DNA from: Bursaphelenchus xylophilus
Lineage: Eukaryota > Nematoda > Chromadorea > Rhabditida > Aphelenchoididae
Assembly (NCBI GenBank): GCA_904066235.2
Contig: CAJFCV020000004.1
Location: forward strand, 6,076,001-6,140,000
DNA: 64,000 nt
Direction of reading: 5' to 3'
Shown here: positions 12,260 through 24,458 of the stretch, one piece after another
Layout of the letters: each line of letters starts with the position of its first letter
How positions within the stretch are numbered: the first letter of the stretch is position 1
Made by a program: the position numbers and the translations under genes
Notes under the pieces: generated by a model
What the model was told of the DNA's origin: nothing
Seen by the model: the letters and a program-made list of their open reading frames with translations, nothing else
Databases searched by the model: none

Positions 12260-15200
12260 TTATTGAGTCAGACCATACAAATCCGAACAGCCTGCCGATT
12301 CGAACAAATTAACGGCATCTGAAGGGAAAGAGGAGTCCGTGAGATCATCTTCAAGAAGGCCACTGAAGGAGCTGATGTCCATCTGATCTATTTGAGCCTA
12401 AACATTAGAATGATCTAGAGATATGAACGACAGACAACTAACTTTATTAAAGGCACTTACTTGATGTTCAGATGGAGAAAAGTCAGCAGTCATCGATCGA
12501 CTCGACCAGCTCGTTAATGGAGAACTACAATCGTCGCTGGATTCTGTTTGGGTGCTTCCATCCGATCGAGACAAATGGCTTCCATTTGTAGCCTTGGCAA
12601 AGGTATCAAGAGCCTTAAGGCTACGATTATTACACTTAATTTGACCTTACCTGTAGACTAATATCTGCTGGATTCTCGAATAAAGGAGATGATGAGGTTT
12701 GAGTGGAGGTGATGAGAGGTTCGTCGTTCTTGGAGTCTTGGAATAATTCGTTGAGAAGGGATTCACTGGGAGGTCGATTACCGAATACTGTCTGACAGAA
12801 TTGCATATTTTCACACATGATTGCGGAGAGAGTCTGGAAAAGGCAATTAAGATTGTAAAAAATAACTGGGGTTATCTGTAATGTAATGTCTTACTGTGAT
12901 CGTTGGAAGTAGTAACAACAGATTCCCGAACCTCGATGAGGCATTGTAAACGGGATGTAACTCTTTAACAACTTGGAATAACATGTCCTGGATCTTGTCT
13001 CTCAAATCAGCCACATGGTGCTGTGCTTCTGGGGAAAGTCCTTTGGCATCTACAGAAGATGACCGTCATATGAACAGTACTTACTTGGATTTAGACATAT
13101 AATTGCCTTGAGAGGGATCACTTCTTCTTCCCTCAACTTCAATTTCCTTAAGGGACCCACTAATTCATTGAGGGTTCGATCCACCAGATTATTTGAGAGA
13201 TGACTGTAATGAGTCATAATGAATAATATGTTGAATCACTCACTTGTTTGCATTGAATTCAGGGGGTAATTTGCGGGGGACATAAGAGTAGAAACATAAA
13301 CATAAGATGTCCGGGTTATCTGTGTTTTGTGCTGTCCTTGCCGAAAAGTTGAATATTGTGAGCGGGGCGTAACAAGACTTGACCAAGGCGATCTTGTCCT
13401 CGGTATCTATGAGTTCAGTCATCTCAACCAGACTCTCCACCCAATCTACTGCAGCAATTGCACCTCGATGTGCAATCATGGGTAATTCATCTGCCCTGGC
13501 CATTCGATAAGGCTCATAGCACATCTGGAATGATGTTGTATACATTTTTTGTTTATGAGCCCACTGTATACTTTTATGTTCCAATCTACTATGCGATGGT
13601 TCTCCCAATATCAACTTTACTTTTTTTTTGACAGCAAAAATGTATAATTACGATGATCTAACAATAAAAAGGTTGGCATTTGGTTTCGTAAAGATCAGAA
13701 AATGTTATCAGTGCTGATAATGTTATCTTGTGATCGAACTCTTCACGTAACATTGCAGATAATCCCTGAAAAATTACCTCAGTTCGTCTCGTCGTGCAGG
13801 CGGGCTTCTTTTCGAACAATTCCCTTAGGCTAACACTGCTCGAATTCAACTTTTCATAGTAATTAGCAGAGTTGGGAGAGAGCACGTCGCCCTTCACAAC
13901 GTTGGACTCGATGTTGAGTAACTGCATCAACAAGACTTTGGCCTCCACGGGTATCTTCCGGGACCAATCATCGCCTTGTAAACGCATCTGAAGCCGGTTA
14001 AATGTTGTAATTATTCATAAACTAGAAACAAATTTGGGAGAAACAGTCATACCATGTGATTAATCAACTCCTCATCCATCTGCCGTTTCCTTGCCCGAGG
14101 CACTTTCTGTTTCCCAGTCAGATCTCGGTCCGGCCGCACTGCCTGAGGGTCCATCCCCACCTCGAGGCATCGTTGGAAACGACAATAACGGCAGCTATTC
14201 CTTTGTACTGGAATAAATTAAAGATAAAGTCAAGCTTCGAATAAATTACGAAGTAAAGTCAATTTCTCACCTTTATCGACCACACAATTGTTTCCAAATC
14301 TACAAACATATCGATATTTGCCCGTTAAAGTCCTCCGAAAGAACCCCTTGCATCCTGGAATTAAAATGATTTAAGAGGATTAAATGCAAATTTTAACTTG
14401 AAATGTGATTTCTAATGCTTTGTCAATGACTGCTCAGCTTAAACATATTATCATCCAGAACAATTCAAAAATCAGAAAGCATACCATAACAAGCCAAGAC
14501 TCCATAATGGGCCTTAGCTGGGCCATCCCCACACACAGCACAGGTGGCCTCGCTACTCGACACAACTGCCTTTTCCTTGATGTAATAGGAAGGCGGAGCT
14601 GTCATTCTGAAAAATCTGGGATCAACAATTTGTATAATCTTCCTAATGATGACGACCAAACAAGGGTGTGTTCCAATTAGCGTGAAAAAGGGCTAGAGAC
14701 CGATTCATTAAGGTTTTAAGCGCTAACTGATAATAAATACCATGGAATTCCGCTTCACAAATGGCTTTTCCGTTTTTTTGTTTCCTCAGCGCTCGAATTC
14801 CAAACAAAAACAGATTGTATTTGATATTGTAAACCTGTAAAGTAACTGGACTCTGGACTCCAATTCACATCAATTAGACCACTCAGATGACAATGTAATC
14901 TTTAAAACAACGAAATGACGTCAATTTTTATGAGACTTATTCAAACAACGGGAAACTAGAGAGAAAAAGAACGGTGTTTTGATTGGAACGGGCATCTAAT
15001 AGACTCAAAATATTAGCAAGACACTGATTCGAAACGATTCCATTTAATTAAAACTCCAAAACGCCTGCAGGGAAAGTCGAGCATCGTTCCGAAAGTAAAG
15101 TTAATTTATTATTTGACCATTGGAAGGTCACAAATCGGAAGCCAATTGAATGTGAGGTTGGTTGATCGGCTTCACGAAGAGACCCTTCGAAAAAGGATCA

Positions 15201-15445
15201 GTTTTGGTTTAAGAGAAAAAGCGCGACCAGACTCTCGCTCCCCATTCCCTCACTTACCGGGACATTCTCATGTAACGGAGCTGGTGTTGATGATGGTTTT
15301 TGATAATCTGATGCTGATAGGATTCTTCTCGAGGCATCATTTGTTTGAGTAACAGCTGTGTGGAACTGACTTCTTCGTCATCCTCCTCGAAGGAATGACT
15401 GGAAGGGCATTGTCCATAGTCATCCTCCCAATACTCATATTCCAT
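12260..15445 (-). CDS. Nuclear hormone receptor, HNF4-type supplementary family, with acidic N-terminal extension
   Basis: Ligand-regulated transcription factor candidate. Exon 1 (15445 to about 15258) encodes an acidic/Gln-His-rich extension beginning [13 protein letters not shown]. After a 0.65 kb intron the DNA-binding domain reads [14 protein letters not shown]...[12 protein letters not shown], then [11 protein letters not shown] and [17 protein letters not shown], so both zinc fingers and the CKGFF P-box are intact. [13 protein letters not shown] hinge follows. The ligand-binding domain starts in the exon near 13987 and includes the [15 protein letters not shown] and [13 protein letters not shown] signature. 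The C-terminal region has two TQT motifs (TSTQTSSS and GSTQTESS), and the protein ends SDLYGLTQ. It is a paralogue of the receptor at 18976, arranged head to head. Confidence 0.88.
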
Positions 15446-18400
15446 CGTATCTCTACCTGCAAATAATGAGCAAATGAGTGAATTGAATAGGTGAACTCAA
15501 TGCGTTGAAGCGCCGGTTCAACGATCTGTTAGGCTGTTTATTGAAACCCGCACTCTTTTCTTGCATATCATCCGTAACGGACCTTGAATTGCCTTCGGTC
15601 TTTGAACTTAAGGCGTTGTAAGGTCGTTGTCGACTCAAATTCAAATAAAAACCTTTTGAAAACTTGATTTGGAATGCGTTGATTCGAATCATATTCAATA
15701 AATTCGGAACTTACCCTACAATAATGTACACTACAAGGTCAGGGGGGCTACTATGATGCGTCTGTTCTCTGGCTATGAATGATACGTCTGAAAAAGACAA
15801 AAAAATGTTTGGAATTCGAAATAAAAACAATGAAACGCGGGTTAATGGACGGATCAGTGAGTCAGGGATCTCTCTGTCTATCAGTTCATAAGACCTGAAT
15901 CACCCCCTAATTGGTCTCGAGATTCCGTCGACGGAGCGCGGACTGAGCGATCAAATAAATATTTATTTCACGGCTGTCAAAGCCTTCCGTCCGTCGTCGC
16001 TTTATTCAAATCTTTACGATCGCCTCGGGTTTTGTATTGAAATTGTGTGCGCAAATATTTTTTGTTTGGCTTCTGCTTTAAAGGAAGGGTAATTCGAAGT
16101 CATGGATGAATGACAGGATCATAAACGGCATAACCCCATTGCAAACAAACAACAGCACACCATCACCAGCGCTGTTTTTAGAGATGGAAACCGGTAAGCG
16201 GACTGGCAGACAGCGGGATAATCGGTGTCTCCATATCAAGGCCCATCAAAAACTGCAAGGGATTTTCGACATAGACACCATCAGAGGAAGTAACGCACAA
16301 AAAACACAAGAGCGCTGTTACAATTTGACAAAAAGTAATCAAAAGTAAACAGCCAGGGATTCGCTCTTGGCTGTCAAGAACACCCCCCCCCTTGAAGAAT
16401 GTTTTGCCGAGACTGTCTGGCGGGCACAAGAAGAGATAGAGCCTGATCTTCAAACATCTTCAAAGCGGCTGCAAGGAGCAAGAGCGCGTTTACAAACTAC
16501 TTAAGAGCCTCCGCAATTACGAAGTACCAGCTTATATTACTAATAAAAAGCCGGGATATCAGACAGCCAAACCATCGATGCATTCATGATCGATATGGCT
16601 GACCCTGAGAGCAAGCAGAGTTCCAATGCAAGAGCAACAATCACTACGATGATATTCAAATGCCCGCAATCACTTGGGAGCGGGAGTCTCCCGAGTCATT
16701 CCCAAAAGTAACCGAATCCAAATCGCTTCCAGAAGCTCCTAAAACACGCTCGGTGGGGATTAAGAGATCGTCCCGACCCATAACAAGGCCGTCCAACACT
16801 CATCGAGAGGTCTCCAAACTTGCAATGCCCTAAGGGCGGAGTCTCTTAGATTTATGTAAACCTCACCATAAAGGGCTGTGACGTCAGGGGATCGAATAAA
16901 ACATGTCAATGCGCGACCCCAACACTTTGCTCTACCACAATATAAGGCTGTCTCTTTTGTGCATTGGCCCGTTGCGAAAGGCGAGGTAGCAGAACATAAG
17001 GGTTGGAAGGGGATTACAAACAAAATAGAAATATAAAAAACAGAAAACGGGAGCTCCGTAACTTGCAAAGTACAACCAACGTCCAAGATGGACGCCCACG
17101 GTAATAATCGTGAGTAGGACCAGTTCCAAGACCAAAAAGTCATATAATACACTCAAAATTTAATCGGAATCACCTACTTTAGAAGAATGCGCAAGGCCGG
17201 AAACACAAAAATGTGAGGAGACCCGAGAGTTTGGTCCCCCTTATCATACTTCAAGTCAACCGACGTCGCCGACTTTAATTAATAGCAAATTAACGAGGAA
17301 TACTGATTATGGTACACATCAATTTAAACAATCATTGCAGACTCTCCAGGTCGCTGATAAAAAACAAATGCCCGCCGGCACTTCCCTCCTAACAAAGAAA
17401 TTAGAATAAGGATTTGACATTTTGACCCGTTGTTATATCATCAGACTTCCATTTCTTCGGACACGCAAAAAGAAAACAAAAAATAATTCCAAAAAAGGAG
17501 CGCCGAGACTTGGCCAAGAAGGTTTTTAAAGCAAAAAAAAAAGAGTTGGGCCACGTAAAAAATGCGTGAGATCGATATTGGAGAAAAATGGCATTCAAAT
17601 AAAAGAAACTGCTTCAAAGGACCTTCGAAAAATAAACTTTTTGTAAATTATATGCCCGCCATTTTTACACAATGACAAACTGATAGTCGAACAGAAAAGC
17701 AATGACAAATTGTTTTTTTTTTAATCATGCATAAAGCGCTAGAATATCAAGTTGCTCGGTTTTCTAAGGGAATAAATAAAGTGGCAAAACCCAGCGATGA
17801 AAGACGGCAAGTATAACAAACTTTTCGATATGTGATTGCTGCTTCTGAAAACACTGTTAGAGCGATCTAATCGAAAGGAAAAGTTTATGAAATGACCGGT
17901 CAAGCCGCAGGCCATGTCTTCAAAACAACCGAGAAGGGATCGCAATGATCGCGACAAATTTGTTTGATCTTTTGAATATCAAAAGAGAAGTTGGTTTTTG
18001 AACCGCTGGATATGGCGACGTCACTTCTTATACAAACTTTTCAAGTGTCAGTCCATATTGGACTCAGCTACGGAAGATTCTCAGCATGAAAAATGGCTTC
18101 AGAAAGAGTCCATCAACGCCCAAATAACAATCGACAAAGGTCAGAGAAAAGACAACAGTCATCTGTGATATTTAATTGCAACGGAAACAGAAAGGAAACA
18201 AGAAATGTGAGAAATCATCGGTTTGTTATGACTGAACGTCAGGCACGTCGCAAATTTAAATCAAGTTTTGTCGCGATCATGTCAACCAAGTTTCTTTCTA
18301 AAGGTCTCGGACTGTCGTTTTAAACCGAGAAAGATGAGGTGTTCAAACTCTTAAATGTATATGCAGATTATCAATGCCTCCGGCATACCGAACAGATATT

Positions 18401-18975
18401 AGATGCAATTTTGCTGGATCGTTATGCTCTTGATCATTTACGTCGTATTTCAAAACTATTCAAAAATTTAAGCCGAAAGAAACACAAAAAACCCGCACAG
18501 ACAAACAGCGATCGGAGAGACGACCAGAGAGAGGAGCGGCGACGAGGCAGCGAGGTCGTCACTTGAACATGTCCCCCCTTTTTTGTTGCGGCACTGTCAG
18601 CGTAACAACGTGTGTGGATCGAAGAATTCGCAAGGGTTTTTGTACTTTTTGTTGTTTTTCCCCAAAAAATTCAGATTGATATTCGATAAACGTGATCTTC
18701 GGTTCATTGCCCCAAGCACTTTGTTTACTCAGATCAAGCATTGACATGTGCCCTCAACGCACTTAACGGAATCATATTTTAATTCGTTTATTCCGCTTTC
18801 TCCACGACCATCCGAACCTCTTCTTACGCTTGTTATGCCCTGCGAATCGACCAGTCGACGAGCGCTGCGGTATTGTGTTCCCCGAAGACGTCGTCGCCGT
18901 CGAATCTCTTAAGAATGGCTAGTCCAGAAACACCTCCAGAGAGCAAGTTCATTTTGTTTTGCAACTGACAAAACG
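15446..18975. other. Large gap (3.5 kb) between two divergent nuclear receptor genes
   Basis: Presumably holds the promoters of both receptors. I find no gene I can defend. A hydrophobic minus-strand frame at 16932-17156 (two or three membrane-like stretches, VLLTIITVGVHLGRWLYF) has no upstream splice context. Another frame at 16178-16453 (-) includes a poly-C run. Both may be chance. Confidence 0.4.
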
Positions 18976-20873
18976 ATGATTATTTCAAATTTAGACAGCC
19001 AATCCAATTCAGCATTGCTAACATGTGTGGTTTGTGGAGATGAAGGTGCAAAGACCCATTACGGAATTACTTCTTGCTTGGGATGCAAAGGATTCTTTAG
19101 AAGGGCTCTTAAGAAAGCCGATCAGTATGAATGTTTGAATGACAACAAGTGCGTCATCAACAAAGGTAACCTCCTGTTGTCATCGTATTTAATCTTTAGA
19201 TGGTCGGAATTCCTGCAGAGCATGTCGATTTCAAAAATGCCTTAAAGCAGGGATGGATCCAGGTGCGGTTAGACCTGATCGGGACTTTACGGGCAAACAG
19301 CATAATCTGCGAACATCGCAACCGAATCATTCCAAAAACAAGAGCATCCAAACGAAACCAAAATGTCCAGAATCCAAAGAGGAACGATGGAAGAAGTTGC
19401 CAGTGGAGATCAGGACTACCATTATGAGTCTTTTGAATATTGAAGCTACTGTCATCGGGGGAGATACCACCAAAGATCCCTCAGAATTGTATCCTCTTAA
19501 CATCAATTCCATCAGAGATATTATATCCGATCCTTCGAAACTCAAAGGAATGAGGACCGAGGTAGATTATGGTACTAAGGTAATAAACTTTGCAGATGAG
19601 ATACGAGCCTTATCGCATGGCTAAGAACGAGGAACTTCTTGGTGTAGTGAGCAGAAGACTGGTCGCCGTTGTGGATTGGGTCGAGAGTTTGGCTGATTTA
19701 ATGGGAGGACTGGAAATCGAGGACAAGATTTCCCTTGTGAAATCCGGATTCGGACCTCTGATGTTGTTCAAAAATGCCGCCAGGACTGCCATGGTGACAG
19801 ATAAAGAAGATATTTTATGTGTTTGTAATTTCTCATATGTTCCCAGAAACATGGCCATAGCCTACGGGGATGCATAGTAAGTTTGGAGCAGCCAGTAACG
19901 TGTCCTTTAGTCATCTTGATAATGGATTGGTTGCTAGGATCCTAGATGAAATTGTCACCCCGTTACGAAGGTTAAGAATCACAGATGAGGAAGTTGTTTG
20001 CATCAGTGCCATTACTGTTCTTAACCCAAGTAAGAGCCAAAACATCAACTAATAGTTTGATGTCCAAGAATAATCATTAGTATTTCAGTGGCCAGAGGCA
20101 TATCAGAAGTTGGAGCCGACAAAGTAATGACTCTTCGAAACAAGATCCAAGAAACCTTATTCATAGTCATCAAGGACATTAACGAAGAAAAGAATGCCAG
20201 TCTCCGCTTCGGGAACCTTTTGTTTTTCATTCCCATTCTGACCAGTTTAGCTAATATTGTAAACGAGAATATTCGTTTCGCCCAGACTTTTTCTTCCCTT
20301 GGACGTATTCCCATGCTGATCTCCTTATTTGGCTGCTTCCCGGTGGAACCATTTCTAGAAGAGACTCCCAAAGTTATATGCAAATCGGTAGAAACGCAGA
20401 CCGATTCTCTGCCTCCGGTATGTTACAATCGCCCAATTAATATAGTATGTTTTTAGAAGAAGAAAACTCTTAAACGACGCCTTCCTTCGTCGTTGACCAA
20501 TCCAGTTGAAAACGATAGAACTCAAGAATTCCGCTTGTTACAGCCACCTTGTTCGTATACTCTCACTGAGATGTTCGATGATCGCATAAATGCCAATCTT
20601 AAAAAACAGAAGCCACAGGTAATCCTTCAAGGACTTATTTTTATTTTTTAGACCTCAAATTATTATACGGCTCCTCCAATTTACATATCTCGGAATGAAA
20701 TGGACAAAAAAGTGATTACATCAGACTCCATATATACATTAAAGCGTCATGGTTCGGGTATTTTATCTGCAGAAAACGAGTCCTCAATAGCCCGATCCGA
20801 TGTCGATAGGCCAGGCCAATCTCCCTCCACCTCCAACATATCAAAGAAGTTCAGTAATAGTGTTCAGCTTTAG
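18976..20873 (+). CDS. Nuclear hormone receptor, HNF4-type, paralogue of the divergent neighbour
   Basis: Exons 18976-19165, 19200-19561, 19596 to about 19872, about 19907-20029, about 20089-20418 and two more to the TAG at 20871-20873. The DNA-binding domain is complete: [37 protein letters not shown] and NSCRACRFQKCLKAGM. The same VRPDRDFTGKQ hinge and MRYEPYRMAKNEE...VDWVESLADL ligand-domain signature as its neighbour are present, with the same RTE|M(C/R)YEPYRMA splice position, here around a 34 nt intron (19562-19595). The C-terminal tail has an ETQTDS motif and basic clusters (KKKTLKRR) and ends SKKFSNSVQL. AATAAA follows near 20968. The start is the first ATG in the DNA-binding-domain frame; a slightly different 5' exon is possible. 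Confidence 0.87.
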
Positions 20874-20973
20874 CGATGTATATAGATGCCTATTCGTTGG
20901 TGATATTACCCCGTCTTTCTAACCATTTATTTAACTTGATTATGAGATCTGACTGATATGAAAATCAAATAAA

Positions 20974-23596
20974 TTAACGATGGCCACTCTCATTGACGGA
21001 ATGAGATCGGCATTGATCCAGGGACGGGAGTTTCCTTGAGCTTCGACTCTCTCTGAAACCATTACAATTAGTCTAGTTTCACTCACTTAAAACTGGAAGA
21101 ATCTCTTTCGCAGAGTGAAGATCGAAGGGAATCTTCATCTGTCAACATTTCATTACTCTGGAGTGATCTAGTAGCGCATGAATTCATGTCAACAGAAGAT
21201 ATCCCTACAACATTTGCTTGCATAGAATGTAAAGATGGAAAGGTTGGTCTGAAAACTGTACTACCACGGGCAGAATGGCGCTGAAAAGGGGATCTTTGAT
21301 GTTAATGACTAGATATGATGACATGTTAATTGATGTATAATATTAAAAGTGGGAGCTTACCGATGAACAAGGATCAGGAACAGGAGGTTTAATTCCATTT
21401 CGTGACATCCATGACGTCATCTGATAAGGTACTGAGACCAAGCCTCTCTCTGCGATTAAGCCAAGAAGCTCTGGCTTGGTGCTTTCTTCCTCTCGGCATT
21501 TGGGAACGGAGACAAACTTTAAAGCTCAAATTGCATTACCCATCTGAATTACCTGCATGCAATCTCTCTCCGGTTTTCTTCCATGATAATTGAGTCTTGT
21601 TCCGGCTGTTCCGAGACGTTCCAATTCACTCAGATCCAATTCTCCAATCCCCACAAAAACCACGGATATTGGGGCCCTTGAGGCAAATATTAAAGCTTGC
21701 ACCGTCTCCTTAATGTCATCAAAAATCCCACGAGTAATCAGGACCAGTATATGATACTGTGTCTGTCCGGCTTTGCATCGGGCGACAGCATTTTGGGCCA
21801 GCCTGTCAGTGGTTTGAACGTTCAGAACATACGGACTTACTTGGAGACATAGTAGATGACGTGTGATAGATGGGCCATGTTGATGGGCTGTGTGTTTGCA
21901 AAAGCTGTCTTGAAGGAATCGAGGACACCATCTAATCCTCGACAGTAGGGGTCTGTGTCCAAATTCTAAAGAAAAATTATTATCTTGAATAGAAAGGTGG
22001 TCAAAGAACATACCAAGCAGAATTCCTGAGATTCTCGGAAATGTGGCGGGACCTTGGCCCCAAACCCGAAGGCCGCGTATGCACTGGAGATGTTAAACTC
22101 CCTCAGGGGCTCACCAATCGCCTTGATGGCCAACTCAACGTCATCTAAATACTGCTGGACATTCTGAGGATCAACTTGGAATTCGTTTTGAGTGAAATCG
22201 ATAGCAAAGGCGACATTAATCAGAGTCCTGAACGAGTCATAATCGTTGAATCTTCGACCACCTGTCTTACCCTGTGGTGATAAACTCGAGGAACGATGGG
22301 AGGACCATTTCATTAAACTTCAACAATTCAAACTCCCCGCAGACTTTCTTTTGCCCTTTTGAGTTTTCGTATGATAACTGCAACCATTTTATTTAAAAGC
22401 AAATACAACTAGACTTACAGCATAAACGTTGCTTAACGTGGGTCCGATTCTTAGTCGTTCATAAGTGGTTTCACAGGATCCAATGAATATTTTTGCATTC
22501 TTTACGTCTTTTTGGTAGCATGTGACTTCCAGTATACTGTATGACGGTCCAGAAAATTAAATTTTTCACTTACCTGTCATTTACATCAGACGACTGAAGA
22601 GAAAAAGTCTTAAATATACATTTATTCCCGTATTTCACAGTCTCACTTCGATACAACACTACCGACCCAGTTCTTGACTCAACTTTTTTTACCTCAAAAA
22701 ACATCTGAAAGTTGAATAAAATTGTGCTGAAATTACCTGAGACGCCCCCAGGGCAAGTGATTTTTTTGATACCCCGCGGGCACAGAACTGTAAGAGAACG
22801 GAATGCGGTTTCGGCCGCAGAGTGCAGGAAATGGAGATATCAGCAATCTTCTGGCCAGATTCATCCTCTCTGAAAGCATCCGCAATATTAGCCTAAAAAC
22901 AACTCAGTCTCGCCTTACATGATTTCCTTCTCAATCCCAATTCCGTACTTTACAACCAATTCTGCAACTGTGAAGATGGCATAACCCAGACTGACCGCGT
23001 TACTTTCCTCCCATTCACATCTAAAATTAATTCGAACTCCAACCGTTAAATTAAAATATCTTTAAAAATATTCCTACCATGTTTTTTATTAGTTTTACTT
23101 ACATATCTACCTTTATATACTGACATCTTTCAAATTGAAATTCGACAGCAAAGACGGAGCTCAAATCAAAACACTCCGCTTTGGGGATTATTTCAGAAGC
23201 GGTGGTCTGCAAACAGTCGATGACAATTTACCTTCTTCAAATCAACCTACAACTCGCCAAGGTCCCTTTCTTGCGTCATCGCTTTCCGAGAAAATGAGAA
23301 CAATATTGGCACTGGTATATTTAGAAAGACAACGGAAATGACTGAAATAAAATACTGCTACACTTGAACTATTTATACCAACAGAAAAAGGTATCAATCT
23401 CTCTCACCGAGCACTAATGTGAACATCGATGATTTCCTTTGGACCCCGCCGATAATCGGAGTCGGATCCTCTAAAAAAGATAAAAGTTACAGTACTCTAC
23501 CGTAATCCGGTACCTTTTGTTCTTAGGTGGTACTAATGGGGGAGCCTTAGTGGCCCTCCTCAGTTCGAGGATCTGCCTCAACTTGACCATGTTCAT
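20974..23596 (-). CDS. Copine-family protein (C2 domains + vWA-like copine domain)
   Basis: Calcium-dependent phospholipid-binding membrane-trafficking protein. The N-terminus (MNMVKLRQILELRRATKAPP, from 23596) is followed by C2-like sequence in several short exons (about 23470-22440), including KAECFDLSSVFAVEFQF and ILEVTCYQKDVKNAKIF-like strands. The copine A domain starts at about 22260 with LINVAFAIDFTQNE, the family hallmark. It continues through YLDDVELAIKAIGEPL, AYAAFGFGAK, DPYCRGLDGVLDSF and YHILVLITRGIFDD to SVVFVGIGELDLSELERL and a VPYQMTSWM stretch. The vWA DxSxS-type metal site is reduced to DFTQN, as in copines. A Ser-rich tail of about 90 residues follows, with a probable last 34 nt intron (ending RSHSVNESGHR). 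Without that intron it would stop at 21083. Convergent with the receptor gene. Confidence 0.85.
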
Positions 23597-24458
23597 CTTG
23601 ACGAGATTGTAATCGCGGAGGGAAGGAATGAACGTTGAATGCCTGAAGGCATAAAAAGCAGGCTCAGGTGGACGTCTCGTATTCTCGGCCCCACCACTTC
23701 AGAAACGAAACTCAATACGGGTCGGGCACAAAGCCGTGAGCACTAAAGGAAGAAAGGAGAGAAATGGTTGATTGCATTAAAGGTGTGCGTCGAACATTTC
23801 CGGAGAACGACCGAAGAGGACGGGGAGTGCTAAATGGCCCCAGGTGGGATGCAGCGACGGACAATACGACCGGAAGCGGTTGGCGGAAGGTAGCCGGGTA
23901 CAAAGCCGGATATTCTGGGGCGAGAAGCTCGAGGCAAAGATGAAATGCGCGCCTCCACCCGCCCCAATCCCCCCAGGGCCCTTCTTCGCAATGCCCTGAC
24001 CAAGATCGCAGCACTGTGCGTGTTTGGAAAGTTTTGGTGAGATGAGAAAATATGGCCGGAAATGGTCGGTATCACTCTCTCAAAAATGCATTAATCCCCA
24101 TCCAAGACATGTTCTACGCAAATGATGACATCTCATTATGACAAACAAAATACCCTTGCGTTTCACATACCGTACAGAAAAAAAATTAAATTTAAAAGGA
24201 CGAGGATAGTTCCAAATTTGAATACACGCATGACCAGATAAAACGGAGTTTAATCGAATGTCCCCTTTACCTGAATCAGTAATCCAGGAGGGGGAAACAG
24301 AGATGACTAAACTGCGTTTATGTCGTGAATACGGAAGCGAATGTCATGAGGCTGATCCCTTTGCTTCAAATTTTGCACCTTGACGCCTCCCAAACACACA
24401 CAAATTACAAGAAACAAAGAGATATGCAAATTTTACAAAATGAAAACTTTGTTTGCAT
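23597..24458. other. Divergent intergenic region, 0.86 kb
   Basis: Between the copine start and the microexon gene. In-frame open sequence runs upstream of the copine ATG to about 23697 without another ATG. The 23.7-24.0 kb part is GC-richer, but the open frames on it have no support. Confidence 0.45.

Noticed and set aside
16932..17156. Hydrophobic minus-strand frame as a seven-span receptor exon
   Set aside because: No plausible flanking exons or phase-consistent splice sites; hydrophobicity may come from pyrimidine-rich sequence.
23712..24075. Two overlapping minus-strand frames as upstream copine exons
   Set aside because: No copine similarity and no consistent splice link to the exon with MNMVKLRQ.
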